Origin: an uncultured Acidovorax sp.
GTDB lineage: Bacteria; Pseudomonadota; Gammaproteobacteria; Burkholderiales; Burkholderiaceae_C
Direction of reading: 5' to 3'
NCBI GenBank assembly: GCA_913774955.1
Contig: CAJYKV010000022.1
Location: forward strand, 1 to 64,000
DNA length: 64,000 nucleotides
The notes beneath the pieces were generated by a model. That model saw only the letters and a program-made list of their open reading frames with translations. It was not told the origin of the DNA and searched no databases. How positions within the stretch are numbered: the stretch's first letter is position 1; every line of letters starts with the position of its first letter. Made by a program: the position numbers and the translations under genes. Shown here piece after piece: positions 33,115 through 42,426 of this stretch.

Positions 33115-35727
33115 TCAACGGGCTGGGGCAGGCTGCGATTCGGCGGCCTTTTCGCGGACGCGGGCGGCCTGCATTTCAGTGGCCAGAAGGGTGCCCCGCA
33201 CCGCGGTGGCATGCTCGCGCACATGTTCCAGGCAATGGCGGGCGAATTCCCGGGCCGTATCCTGCGCAGGATGGGCCGTGCCGGTTTCGCACAGCAGGAA
33301 ATCCTGCCGCAACGATTGCAGGTGCAGCGAAGCGCCAGGCCCGGACGCCGCGCTGCTGCCCAGGCTGGCATGCAATGCGCGCAGCCGCGCGAGCCGGGCT
33401 TCGTCATCGGCACGGGCCTTGCGGAGTTCCGCGGCGAGATGGGCCGGGGTCATGGGCGGCCTGGCTTTCTTCGCGGCCTTGCGGCGGCGGCCTGCGGGCC
33501 GCGCCGGCGCGGCGGGCGCCGGGGCCTCGTCCACGCGGGCCAGCGCATCCTCCAGGGCCTGCAGGGGCTGGCGCGCAGCCAGTTTGGCCTCCAGGTAGGC
33601 CTTCTGGAGTTCGACCACGCTGCGCATGTAGTCCAGCTGCGCCGGACCGGAGCCGGGGGTGTCGAGCCATTGGGTAAGTGCCGTGCGATTGAGGCGGTCC
33701 GTGCGGTCCGTGTAGGCCTGGCGGGCCTGCTGGCGGGCCTCGCTGGGCTTGTGGCCCGTCAGCAGTGACTTGCCGTACGCCACGCCGCCCCGCCACAGGG
33801 CCTTGGCCTCGCGCCCCCTGGAATGCCTGCGGGAAGAAGCCGGGGGAGGTACCTCGTCGGTGGAGCGGCCCCTGTCGCGGTAGTGCCGGTTCATCTGTTC
33901 GGCCGCCTGCCGCAGAAACCCGCCCAGCGCCCGCTCCTGGCCATCGGTGGCAGCGTAGAGAGCGCTGCGCAGCAGGAATCCGACCGGCTCCGCCTCGTCC
34001 GCGGGTGCGGCGGCCGCTTCGGGCACTTCGGGAACCGTGGGAACCTCGGGCACTTCAAGCCCCTCGATCACGGGCTGGATTTCCGGCTCGCTCCCGAAGG
34101 CCGGCCATCCGCTGCGGGAAGCCGTCGTCCCGAGGGAGGACCGGGCGGAATGGAAATCGCCGTCCATCTCCGCGCACAGTGCGGCCTCGCCCGGCATCGG
34201 CATCGGCATCGGCGCCAGGTGCGAACGGGCGGAATGGAAGTCGTCTTCTCGCCGGGAAAGGGACTGCGCCCTCGCGGAGTGGAAGTCCGCAGACAGCTCG
34301 GAGCGCGCCGAATGGAACCGCAGGGGCGCGGCCACCCGCAGCAGGTCGGCCATGGCGAGAAAGGCGCGGTCGATGCCCGGGGCGTCGCTGCGCTCGTAGT
34401 TCCGGTAGCGCTTCACTTTGCCGTGCGTCAGGAAGAACTGGTGGGAGCCCACGCCCATCGTCAAGGCGCCCAGCAGCCCCGCGCCGATCAGCAGCGCCAG
34501 GCCCACGGGTCCGGCGACGCTGGCGCCCGCGATCGCCGCAATGCCGAGGCCCACTTTGGCGGCCGTGCTGGCGGTGTAGGTCACGCCACCGATGACGAAA
34601 CCCTTGTTCCAGTTGTGGAAGCCGTTCACGAACCGCTTGCGCTGGTCGAACTTGGTCTTCAGGAAGTCGTGGTAGCGCTGCGCGTCCCCTCCCAGGCGCC
34701 GCGCATCCACGCCCGCGAGGAAGTCGCTCACCCGCGAGAAATCGGCCCGGAAACGCCTTTTCTCGACATGCGACTGGTGCAGGAACACCCCGCCCACCAC
34801 CGACGCCATGACGCTCGCGGCCGGCCCCAGGACGTAGCCCCCGGCGATGCCGACCGCAGAGGCCGCGCCCGCGGCTGCCGCGCTGTGCGCGACCAGGCCT
34901 GCGGCATTCGCGCTGCCCGCTCCGATCGCCAGCCCCGTGTGCGCCGAGGTTTCCACCGCCGTCTTCGCGAAGACGAGACCGGCCGACGTGAGGGTCGCCG
35001 CAGCCACGCGGCCGTCGTGGCGGTTGAGGTGCTGCTGGTAGGCCAGGTCGTCGATGGCCTGGCCGATCGCATGCGACCGGGCATGGCCCGCCGAAGGCAT
35101 CCGGCCCCGCTCGAGAAAAGGAGCGAGCACTTCGCGCTGCTGCAGCAGCCCTTCTTTCTGCGCGCGCAGCTCCTTGCGCTGCTCGGCGACCTCGCGCAGT
35201 TCGCGGTAACCGGCATGGATGGCCACGGCCGACAGCGGCAGCATGGCGCCTCCCAGCGCCAGGGTGGCGGCGAGATCGCCGACACCGCCCGGCGTGCCAT
35301 CCTCGGCGAAGGCATGCATCCGGCCGGGGTGTTCCGCGGCTTCGGCGGCAGCGCCATGGCCCTGCGCGCCCTCCGTGGAGCCGCTGCCTCCGGCGGAGCC
35401 GCCGCCATCGCCGTGCGGCCCCTCCGTGGCGAACTCGCCCGCCTTCTCCGCCACGCCGTGCAGAGGATCGGTGAAATACTTGGCTGCAGCAACGACATAC
35501 GAGCCGACCTCTTCCGCATCGATGACCGCCAGGGATGTGAGTTCGGGGTGGCTCTCCGGCCCCGGGCCGTGTCCGGCGCGCAGGTGGGCCTCGCGCAGGG
35601 ACAGCAGGCCCAGCGGCCACCCCGCCGACGCCGTCCGCGCGGAACGTGCGGTCTCCGGGGGGTGGGATGGTCCAGGACGTTCAGGCACGGTACCGGACGG
35701 CCGAAGCGCATGCAGATGGGTTTTCAT
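33115..35727 (-). CDS. Large FHSAR-repeat protein, candidate type III effector (870 aa)
   Basis: The protein has a Pro/Ser/Thr/His-rich, hydrophobic-poor N terminus (first about 50 residues), an Ala/Gly-rich region with several weakly hydrophobic helices (residues about 150-310 and 380-425), a segment with four FHSAR motifs starting at residues 471, 482, 497 and 525, and a basic, helical C-terminal half with coiled-coil character. I do not recognise a family. The composition resembles type III effectors, and the gene is flanked by housekeeping genes (thiL, OmpA-like), suggesting insertion. No valid PIP box stands upstream, and the ribosome binding site is weak. A contact-dependent or other large surface protein is an alternative. 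Confidence 0.5.
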   Translation of the reverse strand: MKTHLHALRPSGTVPERPGPSHPPETARSARTASAGWPLGLLSLREAHLRAGHGPGPESHPELTSLAVIDAEEVGSYVVAAAKYFTDPLHGVAEKAGEFATEGPHGDGGGSAGGSGSTEGAQGHGAAAEAAEHPGRMHAFAEDGTPGGVGDLAATLALGGAMLPLSAVAIHAGYRELREVAEQRKELRAQKEGLLQQREVLAPFLERGRMPSAGHARSHAIGQAIDDLAYQQHLNRHDGRVAAATLTSAGLVFAKTAVETSAHTGLAIGAGSANAAGLVAHSAAAAGAASAVGIAGGYVLGPAASVMASVVGGVFLHQSHVEKRRFRADFSRVSDFLAGVDARRLGGDAQRYHDFLKTKFDQRKRFVNGFHNWNKGFVIGGVTYTASTAAKVGLGIAAIAGASVAGPVGLALLIGAGLLGALTMGVGSHQFFLTHGKVKRYRNYERSDAPGIDRAFLAMADLLRVAAPLRFHSARSELSADFHSARAQSLSRREDDFHSARSHLAPMPMPMPGEAALCAEMDGDFHSARSSLGTTASRSGWPAFGSEPEIQPVIEGLEVPEVPTVPEVPEAAAAPADEAEPVGFLLRSALYAATDGQERALGGFLRQAAEQMNRHYRDRGRSTDEVPPPASSRRHSRGREAKALWRGGVAYGKSLLTGHKPSEARQQARQAYTDRTDRLNRTALTQWLDTPGSGPAQLDYMRSVVELQKAYLEAKLAARQPLQALEDALARVDEAPAPAAPARPAGRRRKAAKKARPPMTPAHLAAELRKARADDEARLARLRALHASLGSSAASGPGASLHLQSLRQDFLLCETGTAHPAQDTAREFARHCLEHVREHATAVRGTLLATEMQAARVREKAAESQPAPAR
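34143..34320 (-). repeat. Four FHSAR-motif repeats within the 870-aa gene
   Basis: The core F-H-S-A-R is coded four times between 34317 and 34143 with different codons (for example CAT TCG versus CAT TCC and GCG versus GCC), preceded in three of four cases by an acidic residue and followed by Ser or Ala. Spacing between copies is 11, 15 and 28 residues. Codon variation indicates an old, selected repeat, not a recent duplication. Confidence 0.85.
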
Positions 35728-35856
35728 GGACGGGACCGGAAGGAGGGGCGGAGAACCGCAGCATCGCCTGCCGGCACGCCGCGGAGGCCCCCTGGCGGAA
35801 ATGCCTTCCGGAATTGCGAAGCGCGCCGCGGCCACGGCTGCGCGTATGCTCGGCGC

Positions 35857-36840
35857 ATGGGTGAATTCGACCTGATCGCACGCTACTTCCGCCGCCCCGT
35901 GCGCCGCGCCGCGCTCGGCGTGGGCGACGACTGCGCACTGCTCGCGCCCGCCGCCGGCATGCACCTGGCCGTCTCCAGCGACATGCTGGTGGAGGGCCGG
36001 CATTTCTTCCCCGACGTCTATCCCGCGCACCTGGGCCACAAGGCGCTGGCCGTGAACCTCTCGGACCTCGCCGCCTGCGGTGCCCGGCCGCTGGCGTTCA
36101 CGCTGGCCTTGTCGCTGCCGCGGGCCGACGAAGCCTGGCTCCAGGGCTTCTCGGACGGACTGCTGGCGCTGGCCGACGCACACGGCTGCGAACTGGTGGG
36201 GGGCGACACCACGCAAGGGCCGCTCAACATCTGCATCACCGTGTTCGGCGAAGTGCCTGCCGGCCAGGCGCTGCTGCGCAGCGGCGCGCGGCCGGGCGAC
36301 GACCTGTGGGTGAGCGGCCACCTGGGCGATGCGCGGCTCGCGCTCGACGCGCTGCTCGGCGAAATGCCGGTGCAGCTGCCGCCGCCGGTGCTGGCGCAGG
36401 CGCGCGAGCGGCTGGAGCGCCCCACGCCGAGGGTGGCGCTCGGTCAGGCGCTGCGCGGCGTGGCCAGCAGCGCCATCGACGTGAGCGACGGGCTCGTGGG
36501 CGACCTGGGCCACGTCCTGCAGGCGTCGGGCGTGGGCGCGCACATCGACACCACGCTCGCTCCGCAGCTCATGGCGGCCTGCGCGGGAGAGCCCGTGCCC
36601 GAACGGCTGCCCTACGGCCAGGAGAACCTGCTGCGCTGCGTTCTCGCGGGCGGCGACGATTACGAGCTGCTGTTCACCGCCGCGGCACACCGGCGCACGG
36701 AGGTCGAGGCCGCCGCGCGGCAGACCGGCACGCGGATCACGCGCATCGGCGCCATCGAGGCCGAACCGGGGCTGCGCCTGCGGGATGGGCAGGGCGGGCT
36801 GCTGGACGCGCAGTACCTCGCCTTCGACCATTTCCGCTGA
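35857..36840 (+). CDS. thiL: Thiamine-monophosphate kinase
   Basis: 327 aa. Motifs of ThiL (AIR synthase fold) are complete: GVGDDCALLAPAAG, VSSDMLVEGRHFF, AVNLSDLAACGARP, GGDTTQGPLNICITVFGE, SSAIDVSDGLVGDLGH and GGDDYELLF. It phosphorylates thiamine monophosphate to the active pyrophosphate. In many betaproteobacteria thiL precedes pgpA and cinA/pncC, as here with a DUF4139 gene between. The start ATG 35857 is the only good candidate. Confidence 0.97.
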   Translation: MGEFDLIARYFRRPVRRAALGVGDDCALLAPAAGMHLAVSSDMLVEGRHFFPDVYPAHLGHKALAVNLSDLAACGARPLAFTLALSLPRADEAWLQGFSDGLLALADAHGCELVGGDTTQGPLNICITVFGEVPAGQALLRSGARPGDDLWVSGHLGDARLALDALLGEMPVQLPPPVLAQARERLERPTPRVALGQALRGVASSAIDVSDGLVGDLGHVLQASGVGAHIDTTLAPQLMAACAGEPVPERLPYGQENLLRCVLAGGDDYELLFTAAAHRRTEVEAAARQTGTRITRIGAIEAEPGLRLRDGQGGLLDAQYLAFDHFR

Positions 36841-36913
36841 CGGCGCCCGCCGTCCGGGTGCGGCGGCCGCGCTGCTAGCATCCCCATCCCCCTTTTGAGG
36901 AACAGGAGCCGCA

Positions 36914-38761
36914 ATGCCCTTCGCCTTCCTGCCCGGCACGGCCCGTCCGGCCGCATTCACCCGCTGCAGTGGAGCACGGGCCGAGACCTCCGGCCCCGCC
37001 GCCCTCGAACGGCGTACGCCGGGTGCCCGCCCCCTGGCGGCCGCCCTCGCGGCCTGCTCGGCGATCGCGATGATCGCGGCGGTACCCGCTTCCCATGCGC
37101 AGGAGCGCCCCGCCGCGACGGCATCGCGCATCACCCAGGTGACCGTGGCGCCGGGCATAGCCACCATCGAACGCAGCGCCCGCCTTCCCGCGGGCGCGCG
37201 CAGTGCCACCTTCGCCTGCCTGCCGGCCGGCCTCGACCCGGACAGCCTGCAGATCAGCGCCGATGCCGGCGTGCGCGTCGGAGAGTTCAAGGTCACCACC
37301 GAAGACCGCGACATCGCCGCCGGCTGCGCGAGCCCGCTGGACGACCGCATCCGCGCGCTGGAAGACCGGATCGCGGACGTGCAGGCCGAAATCACCGCCC
37401 TGCGGCGCGTGGACCGGTACCTGGACCATGTGGCCGGCGGCAGCGATGGCACGGCCGGCGGCGGCGCCACCGCGCGCGACGGCCGCCCCCCGGCGGCCGC
37501 CCCCCTGCCCACGCCGGCTGCGCAGATACCGGCCACGGCCGAAGCGCTGCGCAAGACCTCGGCCGAGACGCTGGTGCGCCTGCCGCCGCTGCAGCGCCGC
37601 GAAGAAGCGCTGGAGCGCGAACTGAAGCCCCTGCGCGCCGAGCGCGACCGCGCCGCGGGTGGCGCCCGCGGAAAAGTGGTGTCGGTGGCCGTGAACCTCG
37701 CCACCGACCGCGAGGCCGGGCTGCGCCTGTCCTACCAGGTGCGCGGCCCCGGCTGGCAGCCCGCCTACCGCGCGCGGCTCGACACCGCCACCGGCGCCGT
37801 GGTGCTGGAGCGGCTGGCCGTGGTGGCGCAGCGCAGCGGCGAGGACTGGAACGACGTGCGGCTCGTGCTCACCACCCAGACGCCCGCGCGCGCCACGCAG
37901 GGGCCGCGTCCCGGCACCTGGACGGTGGATGTGGCGGCCCCGCCGGAACCGCAGAATCGGCCCGAGCGCGGGCCTTCCTCCGTCACCATGATGGGAGTGA
38001 TGGCGAGGTCAGCGGCGGCACCCGCGGCCCCAGCACCGGCCGCCCCGGCGGAAGCCCCCCTGCCCGACTTCGACGTGACCGCCCTGGCCGGCAGCTACGC
38101 GACGCGCTTCGAGGTGCCGCAGCGCCTCACCGTGCCCGCGAGCGGCCAGCGCACCACGCTGCTGCTGGGCACGCACGCCGCCACCGCCCGCCTCGTCACG
38201 CGCACCGTGCCCGCGCGCCAGCCGGCCGCCTACCTCGTGGCCGAGATCGCGCCGCCCGCGGGCTCCTGGCCCGCCGGGTCCGTGGGCCTGTACCGCGACG
38301 GCGCCTTCGTGGGCGAGGGCCGGCTGGACTTCGCCGCGGCGGCACCCACGGCCACTGCCGCACCGGCCGGCGCCGGGGCGGAGGCCGCCCGCACCGTCCC
38401 GCTTTCGTTCGGCCCCGATGACCTCGTGCGCGTGCAGGCAGAGGCGCCGCAGCAGACCACCGGCAGCGCCGGCTTCACGGGCTCGCGCGTGGAACGCCGC
38501 ACCGCGCTCGCCTACCGCATCGAAAACCGCCACACCCAGCCGGTCACGCTGCAGGTGATCGACGCGGCGCCGGTCTCGCGCAATGCGAAGATCGAGGTCG
38601 AATCGCGCTATGCGCCCGCACCGCTCACCACCGCCTGGGAAGGCCGCCCCGGCACGATCGCCTGGCAGCAGACCCTGGCGCCCGGCGCCGAGGCCCGCTT
38701 CACCGCCGAACACACGGTGCGCCACGACAAGGACGTCATGCTGGACGAGAACACGCCATGA
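36914..38761 (+). CDS. DUF4139 protein (mucoidy inhibitor MuiA-like)
   Basis: 615 aa. ATG 36914 has AGGAG seven bases upstream. An N-terminal secretion signal appears late (AALAACSAIAMIAAVPASHAQ, residues about 37-57), so translation may start further downstream. The N-terminal part has a DUF4140-like beta region (ITQVTVAPGIATIERSARLPAGARSATFACLP) and a coiled coil; the rest is DUF4139 (LSYQVRGPGWQPAYRARLDTATGAVVLERLAVVAQRSGEDWNDVRLVLTTQTPA). Function is unknown; it is probably periplasmic or surface-associated. Its stop overlaps the pgpA start by four bases. Confidence 0.88.
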   Translation: MPFAFLPGTARPAAFTRCSGARAETSGPAALERRTPGARPLAAALAACSAIAMIAAVPASHAQERPAATASRITQVTVAPGIATIERSARLPAGARSATFACLPAGLDPDSLQISADAGVRVGEFKVTTEDRDIAAGCASPLDDRIRALEDRIADVQAEITALRRVDRYLDHVAGGSDGTAGGGATARDGRPPAAAPLPTPAAQIPATAEALRKTSAETLVRLPPLQRREEALERELKPLRAERDRAAGGARGKVVSVAVNLATDREAGLRLSYQVRGPGWQPAYRARLDTATGAVVLERLAVVAQRSGEDWNDVRLVLTTQTPARATQGPRPGTWTVDVAAPPEPQNRPERGPSSVTMMGVMARSAAAPAAPAPAAPAEAPLPDFDVTALAGSYATRFEVPQRLTVPASGQRTTLLLGTHAATARLVTRTVPARQPAAYLVAEIAPPAGSWPAGSVGLYRDGAFVGEGRLDFAAAAPTATAAPAGAGAEAARTVPLSFGPDDLVRVQAEAPQQTTGSAGFTGSRVERRTALAYRIENRHTQPVTLQVIDAAPVSRNAKIEVESRYAPAPLTTAWEGRPGTIAWQQTLAPGAEARFTAEHTVRHDKDVMLDENTP

Positions 38762-39312
38762 ACGCCCTGCCGCCTCTCTCCCCCCTGCCCGCCGCCGAAA
38801 AGCCGGGCCGCCGCCCGCCGATCGCCACCGCCGCCTTCCTGCGCGCCCACCCGGCGCACTGGATCGCCCTGGGCTTCGGATCGGGCCTGTCGCCGCGCGC
38901 GCCCGGCACCGTCGGCACCGCCTGGGCCTGGCTGGCCTACCTGCTGCTGCAGCAGTGGCTCGCGCCGATGCAGATCGGCCTGCTGATCCTCGTCGGCACG
39001 CTGGTGGGCTGGTGGGCCTGCACCACCACCGCGCGCCGCCTCGGCGTGGCCGATCCCGGCTGCATCGTCTGGGACGAGATCGTGGCCTTCTGGTGCGTGC
39101 TCTGGCTCGCCATGCCCATGGGCTTCTGGGGGCAGTGCGCGGCCTTCGCGCTGTTCCGTTTTTTCGACGCCGCCAAGCCCGGCCCGGTCGCCTGGGCCGA
39201 CAGCCTGTTCAAGGGCTTCGGCTGGCGCGGCGGCTGGGGCATCCTCTTCGACGATTTCGTGGCCGCTTTCTGCACGCTGTTCGTGATCGCGCTCTGGAGG
39301 GTGCTGTGGTGA
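38758..39312 (+). CDS. pgpA: Phosphatidylglycerophosphatase A
   Basis: 184 aa inner-membrane enzyme that dephosphorylates phosphatidylglycerophosphate. The sequence GFGSGLSPRAPGTVGT, IVWDEIVAFW and FRFFDAAKPGPVAWAD match PgpA, including the acidic metal-binding residues. About four membrane helices. The first 38 residues are a Pro-rich extension. It overlaps the next gene by four bases (GTGA). Confidence 0.97.
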   Translation: MNALPPLSPLPAAEKPGRRPPIATAAFLRAHPAHWIALGFGSGLSPRAPGTVGTAWAWLAYLLLQQWLAPMQIGLLILVGTLVGWWACTTTARRLGVADPGCIVWDEIVAFWCVLWLAMPMGFWGQCAAFALFRFFDAAKPGPVAWADSLFKGFGWRGGWGILFDDFVAAFCTLFVIALWRVLW

Positions 39313-39767
39313 ATGCGATCGCGCATGCCCTGCGCGCCCGCGGCTGGATGATGGCCACCGCCGAGAGCTGCACCGGCGGCCTGATCGCCGCCGCCTGCAC
39401 CGATCTCGCCGGATCGAGCCAGTGGTTCGAGCGCGGCTTCGTCACCTATTCCAATGCCGCCAAGACGGAGCTGCTGGGCGTGCCCGCGGCGCTCATCGAG
39501 GCCCACGGCGCCGTCAGCGAACCCGTGGCACGCGCCATGGCCGAGGGCGCCGTGCGGCATGCCCGCGCGCAGGTCGCGCTGGCAGTGACCGGCGTGGCCG
39601 GCCCCTCGGGCGGCAGCGCGGAAAAACCCGTGGGCACCGTCTGGTTCGGCTGGCACGTGGCCGGCACGACGCACAGCGAGCTCGTGCGCTTCGCCGGAGA
39701 CCGCGCGGCCGTGCGGGCGGGCGCGCAGGGCCATGCGCTGGCCCGCCTCGCCGAGCTGCTCGCCTGA
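39309..39767 (+). CDS. pncC: Nicotinamide-nucleotide amidase (CinA C-domain type)
   Basis: 152 aa from GTG 39309 overlapping the pgpA stop. The signature TAESCTGGLIAAACTDLAGSSQWFERGFVTYSNAAKTELLGV and VTGVAGPSGGSAEKPVGTVWFGW define the PncC/CinA C-terminal domain, which deamidates nicotinamide mononucleotide for recycling to NAD. The N-terminal CinA domain is absent, as in many short forms. The first base pairs of the 114-bp hairpin element coincide with the stop codon. Confidence 0.96.
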   Translation: MNAIAHALRARGWMMATAESCTGGLIAAACTDLAGSSQWFERGFVTYSNAAKTELLGVPAALIEAHGAVSEPVARAMAEGAVRHARAQVALAVTGVAGPSGGSAEKPVGTVWFGWHVAGTTHSELVRFAGDRAAVRAGAQGHALARLAELLA

Positions 39768-39880
39768 GAGCAGCCCGCAGAACCCTTCTGGCATCGTTGC
39801 CGCATCTTGTCGTACTACCCGTAATGCCTGCGATGCAGCGCCTCGCCAGGACCGCTTCGCTGGGTTCTGTGAGCCACTCT
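39767..39880. repeat. 114-bp hairpin element, copy 1
   Basis: Begins at the last base of the pncC stop and ends three bases before the sulP stop. Nineteen-base ends (39767-39785 and 39862-39880) pair at most positions, enclosing 76 bases that can form further stems. It is about 90 percent identical, in inverted orientation, to copy 2 at 43328-43441, and has the same length. It fills the entire gap between two convergent genes and may act as a bidirectional terminator or a mobile REP-like element. Confidence 0.85.
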
Positions 39881-39882
39881 CG

Positions 39883-41364
39883 TCAGCGCTCCGCCACCCG
39901 CTCCACCAGTCCGGCGCTGGCCTGGTTCAGGCCCACCACGTCCACGCTGCAGCCATGGTGGCGCAGCCGCTGTACCACTTTCTCGAGCGCGGCCACCGCC
40001 GTCACGTCCCAGAAGTGGGCGCGCGAGACGTCGATGCGCACCGGCCGGCCTTCCGCGGCGAGGATGTCGAAGGCGTCGATGAAGGCATCGGCCGAGGCGA
40101 AGAACACCTGGCCCGCGACATGCCAGGTGCGCAGGCCCGTGGCCACGTCGTCCTCGGCGCGCACGTCGAGCAGGCGGGCCACCTTGAAGGCGAAGAACAC
40201 GCCGCTCAGCAGCACGCCCACGGCCACCCCGGCCGCGAGGTTGTGGGTGGCGAGCGTCACGGCCACGGTCGCCAGCATCACCGCGCTCGACATGCGCGGA
40301 TGGCGCACCAGCGTGCGCAGCGAGCCCCAGTCGAAGGTGGAGGCCGACACCATCACCATGATCGCCACCAGCGAGATCACCGGCACGCGCGACACCCAGT
40401 CCTTGAGCGCCACCATCAGGATGAGCAGGAACACGCCCGCGAACAGCGTCGAGAGCCGCCCCCGGCCGCCGTACTTCACGTTGCCGACGGCCTGGCCGAT
40501 CATTCCGCAGCCCGCGATGCCGCCGAACAGGCTGGCCGCGATGTTCGCCAGCCCCAGGCCCGCGCATTCGCGGTTCTTGTCGCTGGGCGTGTCGGTCATC
40601 TCGTCCACCACCGCGGCCGTGAGCACGGACTCCAGCAGGCCCACGAAGGCGATCGCGAGCGCCGGCAGCGCGATGATGCGCAGCGTCTCCAGCGTGAACG
40701 GCACGCCGGGCAGCGCGAAGGCCGGCAGCGCATCGGGCAGCCGGCCCAGATCGGCCACCGTGGGCAGCGGCAGGCCGGCCGCGGTGGCCAGCACCGTGAG
40801 CGCCACCACGCAGACCAGCGGCGACGGGATCGCGGTGAGCGCGCGCCAGCCCCACCACGCCCCCAGGCGCGGCAGCCCGTAGATGATCGCGAGCCCCAGC
40901 GCCAGCATGCCCCAGGTGGCCGGGCCGGCGCCGCGCAGGTGCGGCAGCTGGGCCGAGAAGATCAGCACCGCCAGCGCGTTCACGAACCCCGTGCGCACCG
41001 AGCTGGAGACGAACCGCACAAGGACGCCCATGCGCAGCAGCCCGAAGGCCACCTGCACCGCGCCGGCCAGCAGCCCGGCCGCGAACAGGTAGCCCAGGCC
41101 GTGCGACTGCACGAGCGGCGCGGCCACCAGCGCCACCGAGCCGGCCGCCGCCGACACCATCGCCGGCCGTCCGCCCGCGAAGGCGATCACCAGGCTGATG
41201 ACGAACGAGGCGAACAGTCCCACCGACGGATCGACGCCCGCCACGAAGGAGAACGCGATCACCTCCGGGATGAGCGCGAAGGTGGCGACGGCTCCCGCGA
41301 GCAGCTCCCGCGGGATGCTGGGCGCCCATTGGGCGCGCAAGCGGGTGCTCAGCTTCCGCAGCAT
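39883..41364 (-). CDS. SulP-family anion transporter with STAS domain
   Basis: 493 aa. Ten or more membrane helices, starting with the conserved [38 protein letters not shown], a SulP signature region ([39 protein letters not shown]), and a C-terminal STAS domain (residues about 405-493, with [22 protein letters not shown]). It may carry sulfate, bicarbonate or dicarboxylate; the substrate cannot be told. Its first 16 bases overlap the end of the upstream SEC-C gene. Confidence 0.93.
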   Translation of the reverse strand: MLRKLSTRLRAQWAPSIPRELLAGAVATFALIPEVIAFSFVAGVDPSVGLFASFVISLVIAFAGGRPAMVSAAAGSVALVAAPLVQSHGLGYLFAAGLLAGAVQVAFGLLRMGVLVRFVSSSVRTGFVNALAVLIFSAQLPHLRGAGPATWGMLALGLAIIYGLPRLGAWWGWRALTAIPSPLVCVVALTVLATAAGLPLPTVADLGRLPDALPAFALPGVPFTLETLRIIALPALAIAFVGLLESVLTAAVVDEMTDTPSDKNRECAGLGLANIAASLFGGIAGCGMIGQAVGNVKYGGRGRLSTLFAGVFLLILMVALKDWVSRVPVISLVAIMVMVSASTFDWGSLRTLVRHPRMSSAVMLATVAVTLATHNLAAGVAVGVLLSGVFFAFKVARLLDVRAEDDVATGLRTWHVAGQVFFASADAFIDAFDILAAEGRPVRIDVSRAHFWDVTAVAALEKVVQRLRHHGCSVDVVGLNQASAGLVERVAER

Positions 41365-42176
41365 TTCTTGTATTTCTTGCCGCTGCCGCAGCTGCACGGG
41401 TCGTTGCGGCCGGGCGTGTCCCCGCGGCGCACGGATTCGATGCGCGGGCCCATGCTCTTCCACAGCTGGCGCAGATCGTAGGTGGCCCAGACCGCTTCGC
41501 CGAACACCTCCAGCCGGTCCTCGCTCACGCTGGGCGGGCCGTCCTCGGCATACATGTTGTGCTCGGCGCGGCCGGTGTCGTCCTCGGTCAGCGCGACGAT
41601 GTGGTCGAGCGCGCCGTCCAGCCACTGCGCGGCCTCCTTGTCGCGCGGCGCGGCCCATTCCTCGGGCCAGTTCTCCACGGCGAACATGAAGCCCAGCGCC
41701 CAGACCTGGCCGAACGAGGGAATGTCCTGCCCCTCCATCTCGGCGCGCTCTTCCTCGGGCAGGCAGGCGATGGCGCCGCGCATGTCCATCACTTCGGGCT
41801 GGAAGGCGCGGTCGTCTTCCAGCGTCTCGACCTGCTCGTCGAGCTGGCGGGCCACTTCGTTCCAGCGGCGCGTCCACAGTTCGACGAAGCGCGCCTGCTG
41901 CGCGTCGTCCTGGAAGGCCGGCAGGCGCGGCAGCGCGTCGCCGTCGGCGGACAGCTCCATCGGGCCGCCGTCGTCCAGCAGCATGGGCAGGTATTCGGCC
42001 GGCGCGATCGGCCGGCGGGTGCAGACGAGCGCCGTCAGGAAGCCGTCGCAGAACTCCCACTGGGGGATTTCCTCTGCGCGCGAGCGCAGGTCGTCGAGCA
42101 GCGCGTCCAGTTCGTCGAGGTCGTCGTTGCTGAGCGCCGGCTCGGTGCCGGGCATGGGGGCGTGGGTGTCGGTCAT
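41349..42176 (-). CDS. UPF0149 (YecA-like) protein with SEC-C zinc-binding tail
   Basis: 275 aa from ATG 42176 behind AGGAG (6 bases). Acidic, with a UPF0149 domain ([60 protein letters not shown]) and a C-terminal SEC-C motif, [19 protein letters not shown], with the metal-binding Cys cluster intact. The SEC-C tail is like that of SecA and may bind SecB or ribosomes; E. coli YecA and relatives bind ribosomes. It overlaps sulP by 16 bases. Confidence 0.93.
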   Translation of the reverse strand: MTDTHAPMPGTEPALSNDDLDELDALLDDLRSRAEEIPQWEFCDGFLTALVCTRRPIAPAEYLPMLLDDGGPMELSADGDALPRLPAFQDDAQQARFVELWTRRWNEVARQLDEQVETLEDDRAFQPEVMDMRGAIACLPEEERAEMEGQDIPSFGQVWALGFMFAVENWPEEWAAPRDKEAAQWLDGALDHIVALTEDDTGRAEHNMYAEDGPPSVSEDRLEVFGEAVWATYDLRQLWKSMGPRIESVRRGDTPGRNDPCSCGSGKKYKKCCGS

Positions 42177-42426
42177 GGGGAACTCCTGGCGCGGGGCGCA
42201 CGGGCAGTAGGGGATCGGAGGGGGTGAGAAAAGGGGGCGCAGAGGGCAGCGTCCGCGGCGGCCGGCGCAGGCCCGCGCGCTGGCGGCGGCCGCCCGGCAG
42301 CAGCCCGCCGGACACGGCACACTCTATGATGCCGCCGCAGCGGCCGCGCAGGTGCCCGGCTGTGCTTTCCAAGGCGGCGAGTGTAGCCGCGCGCCCCGCC
42401 GCCCCTCTTTCCGAGCGCTCCAGCCC

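Noticed and set aside
35796-35820. Possible PIP box upstream of the 870-aa gene (TTCGC-N15-TTCCG on the minus strand)
   Set aside because: The second half-site has two mismatches and there is no YANNNT at 30-32 bases; the nearest hexamer (GATGCT) fails the first position. Too weak to claim HrpX control.
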